Positions 1 through 7,621 of a stretch of 64,000 nt of DNA are shown here, one piece after another. Under the pieces are notes generated by a model, which worked only from the letters and a program-made list of their open reading frames with translations, was not told the origin of the DNA and ran no database searches. The stretch covers positions 1-64,000 of the forward strand of contig NZ_JAIYCP010000015.1 of the NCBI RefSeq assembly GCF_027487935.1, in the 5' to 3' direction. Each line of letters opens with the position of its first letter. Positions within the stretch are counted from its first letter, which is position 1. Origin of the DNA: Brevundimonas sp. (GTDB taxonomy: Bacteria > Pseudomonadota > Alphaproteobacteria > Caulobacterales > Caulobacteraceae). The position numbers were made by a program, and so were the translations under genes.

Positions 1-41
1 TGACGTGACCCCCTGAAACTCCTCCAAGAATAGCTAGAGTC
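1..41 (+). repeat. left terminal inverted repeat of the IS
   Basis: The first 13 bases match the reverse complement of the element's right end exactly, and an imperfect match runs on to a shared GAGTCC-like block near base 41. The window may begin exactly at the element's tip. Confidence 0.8.
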
Positions 42-64
42 CGCCCCTCGAAAGGACGGACAGA

Positions 65-331
65 ATGAAGCGATCAAGGTTCACGGAAGAGCAGATCATC
101 GGGATCCTGCGGGAGCAGGAGACGGGTGTCCCAGTGGCGGATCTGTGCAGGAAGCACGGGCTCAGCTCGCCGACGTTTTACAAGTGGAAGGCCAAGTTCG
201 GCGGCATGGATGTGTCGGAAGCCCGGCGGCTGAAGGCGCTTGAGGACGAGAACGCCAAACTGAAGCGGTTGCTGGCGGATTCGATGCTGGACAACGTCGC
301 GCTGAAGGATCTGCTGGGAAAAAAGTGGTGA
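65..331 (+). CDS. IS3-family transposase OrfA
   Basis: This 88-residue protein is the DNA-binding half of the transposase. It opens with [18 protein letters not shown], the helix-turn-helix of IS3/IS911 OrfA proteins. [20 protein letters not shown] recognition segment follows. The C-terminal half (about residues 50-85) is a leucine-rich coiled coil. Its 3' end overlaps orfB, and a slippery A AAA AAG run lies four codons before the stop. A fraction of ribosomes should therefore make an OrfAB fusion, the active transposase. Alone, OrfA probably binds the ends and represses. Length is normal for the family. Confidence 0.93.
   Translation: MKRSRFTEEQIIGILREQETGVPVADLCRKHGLSSPTFYKWKAKFGGMDVSEARRLKALEDENAKLKRLLADSMLDNVALKDLLGKKW
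319..325 (+). other. programmed -1 ribosomal frameshift site (A AAA AAG)
   Basis: The heptamer A AAA AAG lies in the correct phase of the orfA frame (AAA at 320, AAG at 323). Slipping back one base enters the orfB frame directly. This is the standard IS3-family slippery site. The stop codon of orfA follows almost at once, at 329-331. Confidence 0.85.
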
Positions 332-1254
332 CGCCCGCCACTCATCGAGAGGCTGTGGCGCACCTGCGATCGGTCTACGAGATGAGCGAGCGGCGGGCGT
401 GCCGGGTTCTGGACGTCGATCGTGCGAGCGTGCGCTACCAGGCCACGCGGCCGGACGACGGCGCTCTGCGGGATCGGCTGAAGGCGCTGGCCCAAGAGCG
501 GCGGCGGTTCGGCTATCGACGCCTGCACGTGATGCTTCGGCGCGAGGGCCATGCGGTGAACCGCAAGCGGGTCCAGCGGATCTACCGCGAGGAGAAGCTG
601 ATGGTGCGCCGGCGAGGTGGACGCAAACGCGCCATGGGCACGCAGCGTCCGTTGGAGGTTCCCCTGGTGGCCAACCAGCGCTGGTCGCTGGACTTCGTGT
701 CCGACCAGATGACCGACGGGCGGCGGTTCCGGATCCTGACGGTGATCGACAACTGCACACGCGAGTGCCTCGGGCTCATCGCAGACACCTCGCTGTCCGG
801 TCGGCGGGTGGCGAGAGAGCTGGACGCCATCATGCTTCGGCGGGGACGGCCCGACACGATCATCAGCGACAACGGGACAGAATACACCTCCAACGCCATA
901 CTCGGCTGGGCCGACGAGACCGGGGTTGGTTGGCATTACATCGCGCCGGGCAAGCCCCAGCAGAACGGCTTCAACGAGAGCTTCAACGGTCGCCTGCGCG
1001 ACGAACTGCTGAACGAGACGCTGTTCCGGTCCCTGCCACACGCCCGGTCCGTGCTGGACGCCTGGCGGCGCGACTACAACGAAACCCGGCCGCACTCGAA
1101 GCTCGGATGGCTGACCCCAACGGCCTACGCCAGGACGCTAACCGGACAGATCGGCCGGCCTGCTGCGCTGGTTGATGGCTGCGCAGGCCGGCCTATTGCA
1201 ACCCCAACCAATCACGGCTCAGATCACCCAAGGACTCTCGTTATGGCTGGATGA
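325..1254 (+). CDS. IS3-family transposase OrfB (DDE integrase domain)
   Basis: This is the catalytic half of the transposase, about 309 residues if counted from GTG 325, though it is probably made mainly as an OrfAB fusion by -1 frameshifting. The N-terminal part has the HTH_21-type segment ([17 protein letters not shown]). The rve core follows, with the DDE acids visible as [20 protein letters not shown] and [19 protein letters not shown]. The C-terminal [15 protein letters not shown] signature is intact. No frameshift or stop is seen, so the element may still be active. Its stop codon lies within the right inverted repeat. Confidence 0.93.
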   Translation: MVTPATHREAVAHLRSVYEMSERRACRVLDVDRASVRYQATRPDDGALRDRLKALAQERRRFGYRRLHVMLRREGHAVNRKRVQRIYREEKLMVRRRGGRKRAMGTQRPLEVPLVANQRWSLDFVSDQMTDGRRFRILTVIDNCTRECLGLIADTSLSGRRVARELDAIMLRRGRPDTIISDNGTEYTSNAILGWADETGVGWHYIAPGKPQQNGFNESFNGRLRDELLNETLFRSLPHARSVLDAWRRDYNETRPHSKLGWLTPTAYARTLTGQIGRPAALVDGCAGRPIATPTNHGSDHPRTLVMAG

Positions 1255-1272
1255 GAAACGGGGGTCACGTCA
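1232..1272 (-). repeat. right terminal inverted repeat of the IS
   Basis: The element ends with GGGGGTCACGTCA, the exact inverse of its left 13 bases. The last bases of orfB lie inside this repeat, as is common in IS3 elements. Confidence 0.8.
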
Positions 1273-1602
1273 GAGGGCGAATACGTGTTCTCAGACCTCA
1301 AGCCTAACGCTTCCGGAAAGCGAGGAACGAAGTTCGGGAAGTGGTTCGCTCGTTGGTGCGCGGCCAATGCTCCGGTCAAAGGGGAGGGGATCGACGATCC
1401 CGACAAGCCCTTCCATTCCTTCCGCCACACCTTCAAACGCTGCGCTCGCGAATCTCATCGTGAAGTCAGTCCAGAGATCAGCGATCTTATCACCGGCCAT
1501 AGCGAGGGGAACGCGGTCGCTCGCGCCTACGGTCGCGGCGTCGATCTCGCGACCCTTAAGGCTGCAATCGATCTGATCCGGTTTCCGAACTTGGGTCTCT
1601 AG
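1273..1602 (+). pseudogene. tyrosine integrase, C-terminal remnant cut by the IS
   Basis: From the IS end the frame is open (EGEYVFSDLKPN...) and carries the C-terminal catalytic part of a phage-type tyrosine recombinase. Visible residues are HSFRHTFKR (Arg and its His partner), LITGHSEGN (second His) and AYGRG (likely the nucleophile Tyr). The first catalytic Arg and the core-binding domain should lie left of the IS, outside the window. A GTG at 1285 could start a fragment, but it could not recombine DNA. It is probably the inactivated integrase of the island to its right. Confidence 0.8.
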
Positions 1603-1709
1603 CGACGGCCCGTTGGGTTTCGTCACTTCGATCAGATGGAGACGATCATGATGGCAGTGCGCGAGGCTCGAAATGCAGGGAGCGAGGCGTAAAATTAAAG
1701 CTGCCCTGC

Positions 1710-1952
1710 CTACAGCTTCTGCTCTAGGCCGGTGCCATCGCAAGGCTTCGGATGCTCTACCGCCGACATCCTGCGCTCCAGGCCAGCCAGTCGCTCCTCG
1801 ACCGATCGAGGACCACTTTCGAGAAGGCGCGAGATTGCGCTTCGAATGACGTCGCTGCGATCACGTCCCAACAGGGCAACTCGCGCGTCGATCTCATCAA
1901 GCATGCTCTGCGGGACGCGCAGATTGATCGGCACCATCGGGTCTTTGGCCAA
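1710..1952 (-). CDS. ribbon-helix-helix (CopG-like) DNA-binding protein
   Basis: This 80-residue protein matches the ribbon-helix-helix pattern: a short beta strand (MVPINLRVPQSMLDEIDARV) followed by two helices (RDRSDVIRSAISRLLE). The last 30 residues look like a short coiled coil (VEERLAGLERRMSAVE). Such proteins bind palindromic operators as dimers and often repress their own operon or act as antitoxins. It lies 3 bases downstream of the serine recombinase gene on the same strand, so the two are probably co-transcribed. No toxin-like partner is seen, so autoregulation of the recombinase is the simplest reading. Confidence 0.75.
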   Translation of the reverse strand: MAKDPMVPINLRVPQSMLDEIDARVALLGRDRSDVIRSAISRLLESGPRSVEERLAGLERRMSAVEHPKPCDGTGLEQKL

Positions 1953-1955
1953 AGT

Positions 1956-2663
1956 TCAGCCCTCCAGTGTGGCTTGCATCCGAAGCAGATTGCTCACCGA
2001 TTGTGGGCGCCAGTCTGAGCCTCGGGGCGTTTGAATACCCTTCGAGTTAAGCCGCTGTGCGATCTGCCCGAGACTTGTGTGACCTTCGGCCCGCAGTGTC
2101 CGGATGACCGGGATCAGGTCCTTGGCCCGGTTCCTGGCCTTCTCAGTCCGAACGATAGAACTCGACGCTGCCGCCGATTCCGCGTGATCTCGAATGTTGG
2201 GGTTGTTGCCGCCGATCGGCAAACCGCGTTCGCGGCGAGCGGCCAACGCCTGTTTGGTTCGCTCGCTGACAAGACGAGTCTCCTCGGCAGCGAGAACTGC
2301 CATGAGTCGAACCGTCACCTGATTGGCATGGGGCATGTCTACCGCGACGAATTCCACCCCTGATCGCTCCAACTCCATCAGCAAGATTGGATCGCGGGAA
2401 AGTCTACAGAGCCGGGCGATCAGGAGAACCGCCCCGTGAGATCGACATAGCGCGAGAGCGTTGTCCAAGCCGTCCCGCTGGCCAGGGCGACCTGAGGCGA
2501 CTTCTACGATCTCATCGATGAGTTGCCAGCTTGGGCTCAGGAACTGGTGGACGGCTTCACGCTGAGCTTCCAGGCCAAGACCGCTACGCCCTTGCCTCGA
2601 CGTGCTGACCCTGTAGAGCGCGACGGCTCTCCGGACTGTCAAATTAGCCTGATGGTTCGTCAT
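1956..2663 (-). CDS. small serine recombinase (resolvase/invertase type)
   Basis: This 235-residue site-specific recombinase has a resolvase N-terminal domain (about residues 10-150). The catalytic serine is in ALYRVSTSRQG, and the conserved arginines are in RLCRLSRDP and EETRLVSERTKQAL. A linker leads to a helix-turn-helix C-terminal part (GHTSLGQIAQRLNSKGIQTPRGSDWRPQSVSNLL) like that of invertases. It lacks the long zinc-ribbon/coiled-coil part of large serine integrases, so inversion or resolution is likelier than phage integration. A perfect AT-rich palindrome sits 35 bp upstream of its start. Confidence 0.85.
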   Translation of the reverse strand: MTNHQANLTVRRAVALYRVSTSRQGRSGLGLEAQREAVHQFLSPSWQLIDEIVEVASGRPGQRDGLDNALALCRSHGAVLLIARLCRLSRDPILLMELERSGVEFVAVDMPHANQVTVRLMAVLAAEETRLVSERTKQALAARRERGLPIGGNNPNIRDHAESAAASSSIVRTEKARNRAKDLIPVIRTLRAEGHTSLGQIAQRLNSKGIQTPRGSDWRPQSVSNLLRMQATLEG

Positions 2664-2697
2664 GGCTAAGTTGATGGCGCGGGAAGCGCATTAACGC

Positions 2698-2711
2698 AAT
2701 ACATATGTATT
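2698..2711. promoter_or_regulatory. perfect 14-bp palindrome upstream of the recombinase gene
   Basis: AATACATATGTATT is a perfect inverted repeat in GC-rich DNA, 35 bp upstream of the recombinase start and overlapping the stop codon of the metallopeptidase gene. It could be the operator of the ribbon-helix-helix protein or part of a recombination site. Neither is proven. Confidence 0.45.
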
Positions 2712-3474
2712 ACGCCGTGGAGGACATGTTCGCAGGCGAGGGATTCAGGAACGCTGAGTCGAGACTACCCTGCTTCAAGCTCAGCCAACCCTTTGGCCTC
2801 TCGTAGTCGGGGAGCATCGAGCCGAGGAAGTTCCAAAACTCCGGGCCGTGCGACCGTTCCCTCAAATGGGCGAGTTCGTGAACAACTACATATTCGAGCA
2901 CGGATTTGGGCGCGAAGATCAGGTTCCAGTTGATGAGGATCGAGCCGTTCTGACCGCACGAACCCCATCCAGACTTCATGTCCGCGACCCTGATCGATCG
3001 GGCCTTCAAGCCAAACCGCTTGCTGTAGGCGGCAGCGATTTCGCTTACGTCGCGGCGGACGCGCCTCTTGAGCCAAAGCTTGATTTCGGTAGCGACGATT
3101 CCGTCAGCCGCATCCTCAGTGACCCAGGACGGCAGATCGACCAGGAAGCCGTTTCGGTGTGAAATCTCGATGTGTGGGCCATCGGTTCGACGAACCACGA
3201 GAGAGGATTGCCGTCCTCGGAACGGAATCTTTGAGCCCGACATGAACCGGGGAACCGAGGCACGAGACGCCGTGATCTCTTCCAGTTCCCGGACGGTCTG
3301 GAATACCCACTGACGCTTGCGGTCGAGGAAGTCTTCGATCGTTGCGTCGTCGTCAGTCGATAGAGCCAGCACCTCAACACACCCAGGCATCACCGTGATC
3401 CGCCGCTCCTTGGCCGTGGCCGTGCGGCGGAGGTCGTATGAGATGTCTCGGGCACCGACGCGCAGGACGGGCAT
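2710..3474 (-). CDS. YgjP/SprT-like zinc metallopeptidase (DUF45)
   Basis: This 254-residue protein contains VVVHELAHLRERSHGPEFWNFL: an HExxH zinc motif (HELAH) with a third His seven residues on, as in the DUF45/YgjP family. The conserved RVADMKSGWGSCGQNGSILINWNL block precedes it (the 'WGSC' signature). The start ATG shares one base with the hsdR stop, so it is the last gene of the type I restriction operon. Family members are often found next to hsdR, but their role there is not established. Protein turnover or maturation of the complex is a guess. Confidence 0.85.
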   Translation of the reverse strand: MPVLRVGARDISYDLRRTATAKERRITVMPGCVEVLALSTDDDATIEDFLDRKRQWVFQTVRELEEITASRASVPRFMSGSKIPFRGRQSSLVVRRTDGPHIEISHRNGFLVDLPSWVTEDAADGIVATEIKLWLKRRVRRDVSEIAAAYSKRFGLKARSIRVADMKSGWGSCGQNGSILINWNLIFAPKSVLEYVVVHELAHLRERSHGPEFWNFLGSMLPDYERPKGWLSLKQGSLDSAFLNPSPANMSSTA

Positions 3475-6400
3475 CAGTGGACGCTTCCGTAGGCGTGCTC
3501 GGCAAACTCATCGATTGCGTCGCGGATCGCCTTGGCATCGGGCACGCCAAGGTCGCTCAGCACACGTCGGACACGCTGTTTCAGTTCGCGCCGGTAGGTC
3601 TCCATGTAGAACCACGCGGGCTGAGTCGCTTGAGCGTTGGCGTAGATTTTGCCGATCGCCACGGCGGCAGCCTGGAGCGTTGGGTGATCGACCTCCTCGC
3701 CCACCAATCCCTCCATGATCCTCAGGATCGAGAAGGAGTTCTCATCCATGCCGAGGTCGGCGTGGGCACCCTTCTCAGAGTTGATCCCGTTGGTGAGGTC
3801 TTCGTATTCCTTGAGCCCTTCGGCGGCTGCGATCTGGCCCTCCTCGAACCGCCGGATGATCTCAAGCACCCGCTCGGAAAACCGTCCGTATTGGGTGGGG
3901 TTCTTGTCCACCAGTTCGCGGGTCACGCGCTTGAGTTCAGCCGACTTGCGAACGAACGCCTCCTGGAGGTCCTCCTCGGATTTCCCCTGAGCATCGAAAT
4001 CATCGGTGAAGTTGGGATCAGTGATCGAGCGCAGCTTGATGGTCGTTGACAGCCCCGTTGCGTGGACGTGCTCCTCCAACATGTCCCTGATCTTGCCCGT
4101 GTAGGAGCGGTGATCGACGCTCTGGTCCTTGTCGATCACCTGGGCGGCGACCTTGAGGAACCCTGCCGCCCATTTGACCTCGGCGGTGAAGTCCAGGATC
4201 GCCGGGTCGGGTGAGAGTTCACCGTAGACCTTGATGAAGGTCCGGGTCAGCCGCTGGAGTTCGAACCAATCGTCTTCCAGGCCGCCAGCGATGATGTCGC
4301 GGACCCTATAGGCGGCGGCCTTCTCATCGAGGCCGACCAGCTTCATGTCGCGCTTCTGCCGCATGTAGCGGGCGTGGGCTTCCCGCAGGTCTGCCCGTAG
4401 GGTCGAGATGTCATTGAGGGCGTTGGCGACGTCCTCAGTGCGGTAGGAGGCCAACGCCTCGTCGAGGTGGGCCGTGACGCCCATGTAGTCCACGATCCGG
4501 CCATGCGGCTTGACGACCTCGCCGCCGTTCGGTCGCTTGATCGAACATGTCCGGTTGGTGCGGGCAATCGCCTGGAGGAGCCCGTGCTCTTTGAGTGGTT
4601 TGTCGAGATACATCACCGCCTCGATCGGTGCGTCGAATCCGGTCAGCAGCTTGTCGCAGACGATCAGAAAGCTGGGCTGCTGCCCGACCTTCTTGAACGC
4701 CTTCTTGATCGCCTTCTCTGCGGTGTCATCGACATAATGGGATTCAAGTTCTTCCCTCACCCCCGAGACATAAGCGTCCTCTGATGGCTTCCCGTCCTCC
4801 TGGGACTTGGAGAACACGCAAGCGATCATGGCGTCGGCTTGTGCCTCTGCTTCGTCCGCGCCGCTCTTGGCCAGATCGGCTGTGATCACCGCTGCAAGGG
4901 CTGCCCGCATCAGGACGATGGCCTCGCGATCCACGACCACGATCTGGGCCTTGAAGCCGTCCGGCTGGCAGACCTGCTTGAAATGCTCCCAGATATCGAC
5001 GGCGATCAGTCGGACCCGTTCGGGGTGCTTGGCCAGGGTCGCGAGGGTTAGCCCCTTGCTCTTGAGGTCCTTGAGCTTGTCGTCGGGCAGATCGACGAAC
5101 CAGCGGTCGAATAGGATGTCGAGTTCGGCGGCGTTGATCGACCAGTCGGTCTTGCGGCCCTCGTAGAGGATCGGGACGGTCGCGCCGTCACGCACCGCGT
5201 CGTCAATCCCGTATTTGTCCAGGTAGCCTTCGCCCTCGACGCTGAACCGGGCGTAGGTGTCCTTGTCGGTGCTCTTGATGGGCGTGCCGGTGAAGCCAAA
5301 GAACCGCGCATCAGGCAGCGTCGCCTGGAGATAGGCACCGAGGTCCTTCTCTTGGGTCCGATGACACTCATCGACCAGGACGATCCAGTTGTCGGAGTTC
5401 GGGATCGCGGCCTTCGAACCCTGAAACTTGAAGATGGTGGACAGCAAAATCTGACCATTGCCGCCCTTGGCGACGGCCTCGCGCAGGGTTGCGACCGACG
5501 ACGCCTGTGTCGGGTTGGGTAAGCCGCAAGCGACGAAGGTTCCTGAAATCTGGGTGTCGAGATCGATCCGGTCTGTCAGCACCAGGATGTTGGGGTTCTC
5601 AAGGGTGGTCGCCGAAAGCGTCAGGTGGGTCTTCAACTTGAGGGCCAAGAAGACCATCGTCAGGCTCTTGCCTGACCCCTGCGTGTGCCAAATCAGCCCC
5701 TTCTTGAGTTTGCCATCAGCGACCCGGTTGACTGCCTTGTTGACCGCCCGGAACTGCTGATAGCGGCAGACCTTCTTGATCTTCTCCTTGGTGTCGGGGT
5801 CTATCTCGAAGACGATGAAGTGGGCCAACAGGTCTAACAGACGGGACGGCTCCAACAGGCACCACAGGTCCTTGGTGAGGTCGTCCGGGAACTCGTCGGC
5901 CTTTCGCGGCCACGCATCTGGCCAGGGCGCGAAATACTGGGCCTTGGCTCTGGTCGCTCCGTAGAGGGTGGTCACGCCATCAGTGACAATATTGAAGGCG
6001 TTGGGCTCGAAGAGGCGAGGGATGTCCCGCTCATATTGCTTGATCTGTTCGAACGCCTCTTCGGCGGTATTGCTGGCCTTGACCGGCGACTTCGCCTCGA
6101 TGACGACCAATGGGATGCCGTTCACGAACACCACGATGTCGGCGATCCGCGACCGCTGCGTTTGAACCTTGAACTGGCGAACGACGTGAAAGGTGTTTCG
6201 TTCGGGGTGCCGGAAATCAATGAGATCGATGGATCGCCCTTGGCTATCTCCGGCCAGCTTGCGCGTGTAGCCGCCCCGAAGCCGCCTCTGCCATTCTTCA
6301 TTGTCGGAGAGGATGGCGAGGTCACCATAGATCGCCTCGGCGTCTGAGGCCGAGATGTCGTTCAGCGTCTGCAACGCATCGATAAGGACTGGCTTGAGGA

Positions 6401-6515
6401 TGACCCGGTTCTCTTCCCCTCGCATCGCTAAGGCCATCTCGGGCAAGAGCGAATGATAGCCCATGGCCGTCAGAGCTTCGATCGTCGGCTTCTCGGCGAG
6501 GCGGAATTCGCTCAT
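3474..6515 (-). CDS. hsdR: type I restriction enzyme, R subunit (HsdR)
   Basis: This 1013-residue ATP-dependent translocase and nuclease subunit has the normal family length. The N-terminal PD-(D/E)xK nuclease has D126 and the E140-x-K142 pair (VVIEAKSP). The helicase motor follows with Walker A at 278-284 (TQGSGKS), DECH at 382-385, TGTP at 409-412 and motif VI around AIARTNRT. The C-terminal helical region would dock on HsdM/HsdS. It overlaps hsdS by 4 bp (ATGA) and the metallopeptidase gene by 1 bp, so the genes are translationally coupled. All key residues are intact. Confidence 0.96.
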   Translation of the reverse strand: MSEFRLAEKPTIEALTAMGYHSLLPEMALAMRGEENRVILKPVLIDALQTLNDISASDAEAIYGDLAILSDNEEWQRRLRGGYTRKLAGDSQGRSIDLIDFRHPERNTFHVVRQFKVQTQRSRIADIVVFVNGIPLVVIEAKSPVKASNTAEEAFEQIKQYERDIPRLFEPNAFNIVTDGVTTLYGATRAKAQYFAPWPDAWPRKADEFPDDLTKDLWCLLEPSRLLDLLAHFIVFEIDPDTKEKIKKVCRYQQFRAVNKAVNRVADGKLKKGLIWHTQGSGKSLTMVFLALKLKTHLTLSATTLENPNILVLTDRIDLDTQISGTFVACGLPNPTQASSVATLREAVAKGGNGQILLSTIFKFQGSKAAIPNSDNWIVLVDECHRTQEKDLGAYLQATLPDARFFGFTGTPIKSTDKDTYARFSVEGEGYLDKYGIDDAVRDGATVPILYEGRKTDWSINAAELDILFDRWFVDLPDDKLKDLKSKGLTLATLAKHPERVRLIAVDIWEHFKQVCQPDGFKAQIVVVDREAIVLMRAALAAVITADLAKSGADEAEAQADAMIACVFSKSQEDGKPSEDAYVSGVREELESHYVDDTAEKAIKKAFKKVGQQPSFLIVCDKLLTGFDAPIEAVMYLDKPLKEHGLLQAIARTNRTCSIKRPNGGEVVKPHGRIVDYMGVTAHLDEALASYRTEDVANALNDISTLRADLREAHARYMRQKRDMKLVGLDEKAAAYRVRDIIAGGLEDDWFELQRLTRTFIKVYGELSPDPAILDFTAEVKWAAGFLKVAAQVIDKDQSVDHRSYTGKIRDMLEEHVHATGLSTTIKLRSITDPNFTDDFDAQGKSEEDLQEAFVRKSAELKRVTRELVDKNPTQYGRFSERVLEIIRRFEEGQIAAAEGLKEYEDLTNGINSEKGAHADLGMDENSFSILRIMEGLVGEEVDHPTLQAAAVAIGKIYANAQATQPAWFYMETYRRELKQRVRRVLSDLGVPDAKAIRDAIDEFAEHAYGSVH

Positions 6516-7621
6516 GTGGGAACCCGCGCAAGACCAGAGATTAGGTTGGAGACGGTCGCCGCCTTTAGGCTCACCAGTTTTTGCTTGGCCAACCGAGCCT
6601 CGGCTACGGCGTTTTCGATGGCCGCGAGTTCGCCTTCAACGGCGACCTGCTCGCTAAGGTCCGGAACGGGGATCGTTCTCTCTTTCAGAAGTTTGAAGTG
6701 TCGAGCATAACCTTCTGCTCGCAAGTCCAGTGACTGGAGAGCGTAGTAGAGATAGTGGGCGCGAATGCCTGGAATGGGATTAAGGCATTGAGTGCCATCG
6801 GCACCAATCGCAAATGGAAAGTCTATGAACTTCAATATGCGGGTGTGATCCCCAAACACAATTACAGGAAGTTCGTAGGGCCATAGCGCGGCATCATTGT
6901 CTGTGTAGCCGCAAATGAAGCGTGCCCCCTGGTCGATGATTGGAAAGCGACCGCTGTCGTAGTATTGATCGGTTTGAAGCTTGATCAGCTTTTCTCCACG
7001 ATTCTTTTGAAGCGCAGATGCGACCAAAATCTCCGGCGAAGTCTGGCGAGCCCCCGCAATTAGCTCCTCACGTCGGCGACGGAACACCGCGTCCCCCGCC
7101 CGCTCTGCGTCTTCCGATGCTGCGATTGCGGCGTCCACCGACCGCAGAACATCAGCAATCCTTCTCTGCTCGTCGAGCGGTGGAAGAGGCACCCACGCGC
7201 TCTTCACGTCAGACGGCTTAATGAACGGCTGAGCCGACCCGGATCGGTTCCAGTAGTTTTCGTCGTCCAGGATTGCATGAAGGAAAGCCGCATTTGCGAC
7301 TTCCGGATTGGGGGTGATCACCTGCGTATTAGCCAAGGTTGTCCACGGCCCATCCGTCAGGAAAGACTTGCCGCAACGCGCACCGATGGATGAGAGCACG
7401 ATGGTCGGGGTGTCACCCTCCACCTGTTCGACAAAACCATCGGGGCCAGCCGCACTATAGGCTTGGGACCCCGCATCGATGTAGTGGCTCTTGTTGAGCT
7501 TGAGGCGACCACCCCCGTGAACTCTCGCAATTTGCGAAAGTTGAGCGGCCCTCCATCCTGCTGGCAGTGGGTGTGGAGGCACGTTACTCCGAAACATTGC
7601 TGAGCCTTGCCAAGTGGCCAA
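6512..7621 (-). CDS. hsdS: type I restriction enzyme, specificity subunit (HsdS)
   Basis: This 369-residue DNA-recognition subunit has two target-recognition halves. The first starts at LPAGWRAAQLSQIARV and ends with the conserved helix after LPPLDEQRRIADVLRSVDAAI. The second ends after IPVPDLSEQVAVEGELAAIENAV with a matching helix and LKAATVSNLISG. The two halves are typical, though the protein is a little short. It overlaps the hsdM end, so an internal ATG at 7597 (MFRSNVPPHP) is a plausible alternative start. The recognition sequence cannot be inferred from the protein by eye. Confidence 0.93.
   Translation of the reverse strand: MATWQGSAMFRSNVPPHPLPAGWRAAQLSQIARVHGGGRLKLNKSHYIDAGSQAYSAAGPDGFVEQVEGDTPTIVLSSIGARCGKSFLTDGPWTTLANTQVITPNPEVANAAFLHAILDDENYWNRSGSAQPFIKPSDVKSAWVPLPPLDEQRRIADVLRSVDAAIAASEDAERAGDAVFRRRREELIAGARQTSPEILVASALQKNRGEKLIKLQTDQYYDSGRFPIIDQGARFICGYTDNDAALWPYELPVIVFGDHTRILKFIDFPFAIGADGTQCLNPIPGIRAHYLYYALQSLDLRAEGYARHFKLLKERTIPVPDLSEQVAVEGELAAIENAVAEARLAKQKLVSLKAATVSNLISGLARVPT

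Larger units (their letters stand above)
1..1272 (+). mobile_element. IS3-family (IS407-like) insertion sequence
   Basis: This is a complete-looking insertion sequence of about 1.27 kb. Both ends read TGACGTGACCCCC when read inward, and the imperfect match continues for about 40 bp. Between them lie two overlapping transposase frames with a slippery heptamer. Layout, length and the TG...CA tips fit the IS3 family. The OrfA sequence resembles the IS407 subgroup from memory. The left flank lies outside the window, so the target duplication cannot be read. On the right the element abuts, in frame, the C-terminal part of a tyrosine integrase, so it inserted into that gene. Confidence 0.9.
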
